Shown piece after piece: positions 58,437 to 64,000 of a DNA stretch of 64,000 nucleotides; position 1 is the first letter of the stretch; each line of letters starts with the position of its first letter. The stretch covers positions 95,873,795 through 95,937,794 of the forward strand of contig OW386293.2 of NCBI GenBank assembly GCA_936432065.2, read 5' to 3'. Origin of the DNA: Rutpela maculata (taxonomy: Eukaryota > Arthropoda > Insecta > Coleoptera > Cerambycidae). The position numbers and the translations under genes are program-made. The notes under the pieces are model-generated. The model did no database searches, had not been told where the DNA came from, and worked only from the letters and a program-made list of their open reading frames with translations.

Positions 58437-59287
58437 GACATTTCATCCCTAGATTTGGGGTTAAATGACTATTAAATCTAACAGAACGACACACGTTGAA
58501 ATGAAACTTATGAATCGTTTAAAATGACTCTAGTCACATATTCCTAACGTTCTATCGTAGGTACCACGGAAGTTATGGTGGTGTACTTTTCCCCCCAAAA
58601 AACTTGTTCTGATTTTTCCATAATACACTTGTGAGGGTTTGACAGATCGAGGTTATTACAGGAAATATTGATAAATCGAATATTTTTTACCAGGAGGTGC
58701 CAAGACATCTTCCGGAGGTTGGAAGCACTCCCTTCCTGAATGACAAAACATTCCAAAATTACTGCGAAAGAACGGTTTCTCTCCCGTTTTCGAGGGCAAA
58801 GAACACGAATATTCCCTGTAATAACCCCAATCTGTCAAGTCCTCACAAGCGTAGTATGGAAAAATCAGAACAAGGGGTAATTTTTTTCATTTAGGGGTAG
58901 TTTCAGAAGGGTGGGGGGAAAGTATTGCAATCATCGTGTTCCTCCCCCTCTAAAACGGGAAGAAACCGTTCTTCAGCCCTTTCGCAGTATTTTCGGAATA
59001 TTCTGTCATTCAGGGAGGGGGTGGTTCCAACCTCCGGTGGTTGTTTTGGCGTCTCCTGGTCAAAAGATATTCTATTTATCAATATTTCCTGTAATAACCC
59101 CGATCTGTCAAGCCGTCACAAGCGTATTATGAAAAAATCAGAACAAGTTGTAGAAGTTTTTTTGGGGGAAAAAGTACACCACCATAATTTCCGTGGTACG
59201 ATAGAACGTTGGAAGTATGTGACTAGAGCCATTTCAAACGATTTAGAAGTTTCATTTCAACGTCCCAAATTTAGGGGTGAAATGTCA
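58437..59287. mobile_element. 850-bp foldback element with repeated core
   Basis: GACATTTCATCCCTA at the left pairs with TAGGGGTGAAATGTC at the right. The arms share CTAGTCACATA, CCACGGAA(G/A)TTATGGTGGTGTA, TTGTTCTGATTTTTCCATAA and ACCTCCGG blocks. The segment CTGTAATAACCCC(A/G)ATCTGTCAAG also occurs a third time near 58820, so the centre is itself duplicated. Confidence 0.75.
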
Positions 59288-60012
59288 TTTTTTTTTTTTG
59301 TTAAAACAGTTGTATGTGTATGTTTATAGGTAATTTAGGTTTTATTCCTAAAACTAGGCAACTGCACAAAACGATTGTGGAAATAGACAGCTCAAGAGTT
59401 TCTCGAGAGCCCTATGCACATCGTTGATTCCACGTCACTGCTGTGAGGTCATCACCGAGATTTATTCGGGAGTTAATAACCACTTGGGGTCATTGAGACT
59501 AAGTATAAATCTCTACGCGCGATGCTAACCTTTGGCGTTCCAACAAGGTCGTCGTAAAAGCGCTGGCTATGCTGGGTTTCGCTAGCCGCTAGACGAGTCA
59601 TCTCTAATCTCGGATTCTAACTGTTGTAAACTACGCATCGAAAATATGGTACCCTTTAGAGACATAATACCCAATAAACATTTTATGGTACAATTAATGG
59701 TAACGCCTAGATATATAAAGAATATATAAAGGTAACGATGATATAAGAAAGTTTTAGTACTCACCAAAGTTTATTACGGTTTTATAAAATTGCCGTAACT
59801 TACAGGTAAATAATAAATGATAATTAAGTGAAATATTTCCATCACTAACCTAAGGTTACCCACTGGACATTGAAACTTGCAAAAGTTTCCTACGATGTTG
59901 CATCTTATTTATTATGCTACTTTTAAATTGTTCTTTTGTTGGAAAGTTTCAGCAAACTTGAAAGAAATAAGGTTAATTTTGTAAGTATATGAAGGTATAT
60001 TTCCACTCATTT
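59288..60012. other. Non-coding stretch, nothing recognised
   Basis: Nothing supported. Confidence 0.25.
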
Positions 60013-60241
60013 CTGCTCCAAGGACTAAACCTATCATCCCTTAAGTATTTTTGGTGCTGAATACGAATTTTCAATTTAAAAAATTTTCTACCGCGTAGAT
60101 TCGAGTAAATGTCAAAAACTGTCAAAGAACCGTATTTTGACGATAAAAACTAGGATTTGCTCGAAATCTACGCCTGAATTGAAAATTCGGATTCAGCACA
60201 CAAAAATACATAAGGCATGATAGGTTTAGTCCTTGGAACAG
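60013..60241. mobile_element. Palindromic MITE, about 230 bp
   Basis: CTGCTCCAAGGACTAAACC at the left pairs with its inverse at the right. The arms include GTGCTGAAT and GAATTTTCAATT and meet near GTAGATTCGAGTAAATGTC. A half copy lies at 5140-5289. Confidence 0.75.
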
Positions 60242-60488
60242 ATTTTTTTTTGTAGCCCATTTATTGAAAAAAAAATTGAACCAAAATTGATGAGCAGGGA
60301 GAAAAAAAAAATTGGGACAAAATAATTTTTTTTTAATAAGCAGAAAGCGCAAAGTGCTCGCAACGCCCCTCATGCCCAACCTCGCGCTCCTTCACGCATT
60401 ATCGCCCCTATCGATAATCCTGCCCTGTTTCCAAGTGTAAAAGTAAAATACAGCTGAAACTTTGTGACAAAGTTCATTTTATAAATAT
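60242..60488. other. Short AT-rich spacer
   Basis: Resembles the A/T runs inside the hAT MITEs at 33870 and 39856 (TTGATGAGCAGGGAGAAAAA). Boundaries not assignable. Confidence 0.3.
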
Positions 60489-60917
60489 TGTTACGTGTTT
60501 CCACCCCTAGGAAATCACCCTCGCAAATTCCGTGGATTCCAAAAATTATAACAAGAGATTGTACACTAACACACTTTATTAAATAATTTACTGTATACTT
60601 CACAATAGTGATTACTAACTTAAATGAACTTTACTGACTAAAATTAACAATGTTTATCACTTTGTTTTCACTTTGTATTCTTAACCTCAACTTCTCGAAA
60701 CTTCATAACTTTCTATACTTTCTGAACTACTCGCCGAGAATGCGGTCGGTCTTTTATACCTAAAAATGACAGATCTCGATTTTTCTGTGATGACGCCACC
60801 ATTCTCTAGATAATTCCAGATGTCACTTTAGAACTAACTTCTAGTAGGTTCTTTCTCGAGTAGGTGCAAATACATCTGAATTAATTGAATTCATTCTAGG
60901 GGTGGCAACACATCACA
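60489..60917 (-). mobile_element. Solo LTR, same family as 52721-56844
   Basis: TGTTACGTGTTTCCACCCC to the end ACATCACA, with the TATAAAAG region and CTTTATTAAAT preserved but diverged from the complete element's LTRs. ATAT flanks both sides (60485-60488, 60918-60921). No internal sequence is attached, so it was left by LTR-LTR recombination. Confidence 0.88.
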
Positions 60918-61558
60918 ATATATTTGAAAGTTGATAATGCAAATTACGGTAATTTGCTACGAATTCACAAAAGTTACATTGCAAGTGAGCTAATCAGTCA
61001 AAGTGAATTTTGCAAATAAAATGAAATTCAAAATCCGCAAAATCCAAAGCCTCGTTTACGCATGTGCTTCTGTTTCGACTTTCTTTCGTGGCGGAGTAAA
61101 GAAGGAGATATGTAATAATTTTTAGAGTTGAAGAATATAGTGCGAAGTGAAGTGTAAAATATTTATATATAGCTACCGCCAAATTACCCACATACATCTT
61201 TAATTGCATGATACTGCGGGAGCCCACCCTAACTGTATGTGCACCCGCCCCCGATACTTGGGGACAATGTTTTTCATAAAGATTAAAGTCTAAGGAACAA
61301 TTTAAGAAATGTCCCAATAAAAAAACTGGCTGTACTTTCAAAATGTTTATAAAAAAACAATTTGCAAATATTGTTTTTGTCATTTAGCACAAAAACTGAA
61401 AAAGATGGAGAAAAACTTTCTGCACAAAAAACAAAATGCATACAACTTTCTACAATTTTATTCCTATACAATATTTGGATAGGAGGTACCATTTTCCATA
61501 TAAATGATTCAGCTCTTAAAATAAAATGTAAAATTCAATATAAAACGTAAGTAACACC
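60918..61558. other. Non-coding stretch, nothing recognised
   Basis: No supported feature. Confidence 0.25.
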
Positions 61559-62009
61559 TCACTTGCTTTCAAATTCACTATCGCTGTCTCCCGATACATC
61601 GAATATTTTTTCCAAGTCTTTTTCCTGTACTGTTTCATTTATGATATCGTTATCATCCTCACTTTCGATTTGATTTAGAATCATCTCCTGAAGAATTTCA
61701 GTGAGTGATTGAGGCATTATTTTATCAGCTGAACACCAAATAGGTTCTCCATTTTCTTCCCATCCATAATCATTCCAAGGCTTTGGAATATTGTGAATAC
61801 CTTCGTCGGCTAATCGGGAAATACGCGTTTGGTAAACACTCCTTTTAAGATGCTCGATAAGACAAGCTCTTGATGGTGGAACCGAAGAAAAATCGACTTT
61901 AGTGACAATTGATAAAGTCAAATCTTCGTCACCACATTTCTGTCTAATGGCAATTAGGCGAAGCTCGTCCACGTTAGCCCATTTCTTTGATCCATATATT
62001 ATGGCACAT
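61559..62009 (-). pseudogene. PIN-like/CXC family C-terminal exon, cut by a transposon (copy 3)
   Basis: The minus-strand frame opens at the transposon boundary and runs uninterrupted to 61559: YGSKKWANVDELRLIAIRQK, then PPSRACLIEHLKRSVYQTRI, PKPWNDYGWEENGEPIWCS and MPQSLTEILQEMI, the same order as the family's region before the CXC motif. Here the CXC motif is absent and the protein ends in an acidic tail (VSGDSDSEFESK). The frame continues to the edge of the 62010 transposon, so the 5' part lies beyond the insertion, outside the window. It may be a disrupted gene or a 3' exon. Confidence 0.55.
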
Positions 62010-64000
62010 TAGGGTGCCTTATTTTAGAAGTTTTAATTTTTGGGGAGTGCCGGGCGGAATTTTGTTCCATTATGTTTAAAAAAAATCCCCACCAATTTTT
62101 AGCTTAAAGGAATATAAGTAACACGCCCGCGCTCGTGGCCTAAAATTTTCAAAAATCAAAAATTAATTTTTTATCGATTTTATTTTATTTTTAGCCCTAC
62201 ATCGTCTTTTAAAATGGTTTACTTTTTGGAAATCATATACATGTTAAGTTATTAATTTATTTATTGTTTGATTCGAGAATGCAAAGTTTTAAAACTAGTC
62301 CATAATCTAAAGTTCTACATTTCGAAAGTTTTCTGCAATACTTTTTTGGTTGTCTGAGGATATTTACGGCGGTAATCTTGGACAGTCCAAAAAGAAAACC
62401 AAAGGGACAGATACATTGAGAAAACGAATCTTGTAGAAAGTTTGGAAATATCAATGAAAAAAAGGCCCACCTGCAATAAACATTGTTTTTTATGTTGGGA
62501 TTTTGTAACTTTTTCGTTAAAATCTTGAATTAATTTTATTCCCCGTTCGACGGAGTCATTTACTAATTTTAATTCTCCAATGACTAGCTGTCCTTGTTTA
62601 TAATCATTAGAATTTTTCCATTCGGATGGATGCAAATGTAAAAAATTGTCTATTTTAAATCTGCGAAATAAATTTATTGACTTATTACTAAGTAATTTTA
62701 TTAAAATTTCATCATCACAGAGTTTTAAGAATTCGAAAATGTCTTCTTTCCTCTTTGGCAATTTCTTAAGATTAGGTATCTTCTGTTTCATCTTCAATTT
62801 CATTTTCAACTTCTACATTTACTGCTTCTTCTAAAATTTTTTGTGCCATCTTTAATTTTGTATTTTCTGTAATCCAGTCATCAAGCGACACATTCATCAG
62901 TCAAATAATACAAATGGTTCACAAATTTCCCAATAGCTACTTCGGCGATATTTTTATCAATTTGTTTATACTGATCAAATTCTCGCAAGAATTTGATATG
63001 CATTAGTGAAGCAGATATTGCTTCTGACGCATAAATCCAGTATTTTACTTAGCATTTTACAATAAAGCATGTTGTTTGGCAAAGTGATTTTTCCTGGCCT
63101 TTTGTTAAAACGAATTCTGTTCGAAATAAAATGATTTTTAAGAAATATATGGCTTTTGCCATCCACCTGGCCATATGGTAAGCACCCGGCTTTCTCAATT
63201 CTCCTCTAGCCTCCTAGGAATATTATTACGAGATTCAGATAGTCTTCTCGTGGAAACTTTTTAGAAATCGCATCATTTATATTTTCTAGAATAGTTTCGC
63301 TAACAATTTGTTTAATTTCAGGGTTTACACAGCTGGAACGAAATTTTGACCGTTGATTCTAGACCAATAATTTTTAAATCTTTTAAATAATGGAATATCT
63401 GGTCCTAAAATAGTAAATTTGCTTTTTTCAAAAACTGTTGCCAAAATAATTTCGAAAACATGGTAGGTGACGGGAACCAAAAAATAATATATTTCTTTCA
63501 AGTTCTTGTTCTAACAGCGCACAAGCGCCTTTAATTCTACCCGTATTTGAAGCAGTGGTGTCAATACTAAATTCTTATACCTTTTCTATTAAATCCCAAA
63601 ATGCGCACTGAGGGTAAGAGAGGCAAATATTTCTTTAAATTATTTTTCACAGTGATTATTATTTGTCTAAATCTTACTGAATATAAGTGGGAATAATTAT
63701 TTTAAGAAATAAGTAGTCACATGAATGCATACATAATAATCGATGCCATTTATTAATTTCTTGTTTAATTTCAACTAAGAAAATTCTGTAATCGTTTTCT
63801 CCAGTCACTCCTAGCTACCCGGGTGATGTCATTTGTCGGGTTTCATTGATAATTTTGTATGCCTCTTTTATTCCTTTGATATACTACAAAATCATGGCTA
63901 ATTAGAAGGTTCTGTGGATTCTGCGATAGAAAAGCATTACGAATACACTTGCGCATAGATTCTCATTACGTTAGACGCCAAGCGCGACGGGTTAACAGTG
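62010..64000 (-). mobile_element. 2.1-kb unclassified DNA transposon, copy 2, cut by window edge
   Basis: Begins TAGGGTGCC and matches 6459-8443 of copy 1 throughout with few differences and small indels. The left flank TGGCACAT (62002-62009) is the expected 8-bp duplication, but its partner lies about 120 bp beyond the window end. Confidence 0.85.
62315..63560 (-). pseudogene. Uncharacterised multicopy transposon protein, copy 2 (broken)
   Basis: The 164-codon frame at 62315-62809 matches the frame of copy 1 with about ten residue changes, including the KLVNDSVERGIKLIQDFN signature. Upstream parts are broken as in copy 1; a one-base loss near 63324 removes the 100-codon frame seen in copy 1. 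Both copies share the same end point of the frame, so they carry common disabling changes. Confidence 0.55.

Overview
This window looks like AT-rich intergenic DNA from a large, repeat-laden arthropod genome, most likely an insect. I infer that from the transposon families present: mariner-like transposases with introns, R4/Dong-like and jockey/RTE-like LINEs, Ty3/gypsy LTR elements, THAP/DDE genes and many foldback MITEs. A beetle is a guess. I see no rRNA, no canonical tRNA, no CRISPR array and no confident single-copy host gene. The nearest thing to an intact gene is a two-exon THAP-domain reading frame on the minus strand at 47020-47636. The longest intact frame is the 959-codon gag-protease-integrase fragment of a very young LTR retrotransposon at 53135-56014.

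Layout. 0-5.3 kb: two foldback elements, a Harbinger-type MITE with TAA duplications and a broken mariner-like copy. 6.2-8.6 kb: a 2.1-kb DNA transposon with an 8-bp target duplication, nested in a small TAA-flanked element; a second copy starts at 62010 and runs off the right edge. 8.7-11.7 kb: a 3.06-kb inverted-repeat element enclosing a decayed PIN-like/tesmin-type CXC gene. 12.5-15.0 kb: an R4-like LINE (+) abutting a jockey-like LINE (-) that carries a MITE. 16-25.4 kb: tandem repeats, an inverted-repeat element, a third mariner-like pseudogene, and foldbacks up to 1.5 kb. 25.4-34.2 kb: minisatellites, LINE pieces, a hAT pseudogene, a nearly full-length mariner-like gene with two introns, a second CXC-family fragment and an RTE-like LINE hit by a hAT MITE. 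35.4-38.0 kb: a head-to-head palindromic DDE_Tnp_4 element. 39-43.2 kb: foldbacks, two hAT MITEs with perfect 8-bp duplications, a (CT)n microsatellite and a tRNA-like SINE. 45.3-47.6 kb: a broken YqaJ-type nuclease gene, a 394-bp palindrome, and the THAP gene with a decayed DDE domain downstream. 47.9-51 kb: a 1.35-kb foldback and a GC-rich inverted repeat. 52.7-56.8 kb: the LTR retrotransposon. 58-62 kb: a foldback, a MITE, a solo LTR and a third CXC/PIN-family exon interrupted by the second 2.1-kb transposon.

The genes do not form a pathway; the window records repeated nesting of mobile elements. The strongest candidates for something undescribed are (1) the inverted-repeat element carrying the PIN-like/CXC gene, which suggests this multicopy family is itself mobile, (2) the 2.1-kb transposon whose coding remnant matches a multicopy uncharacterised arthropod protein family rather than a transposase I can name, and (3) the young LTR element that lost reverse transcriptase, RNase H and the integrase core but keeps one open frame.
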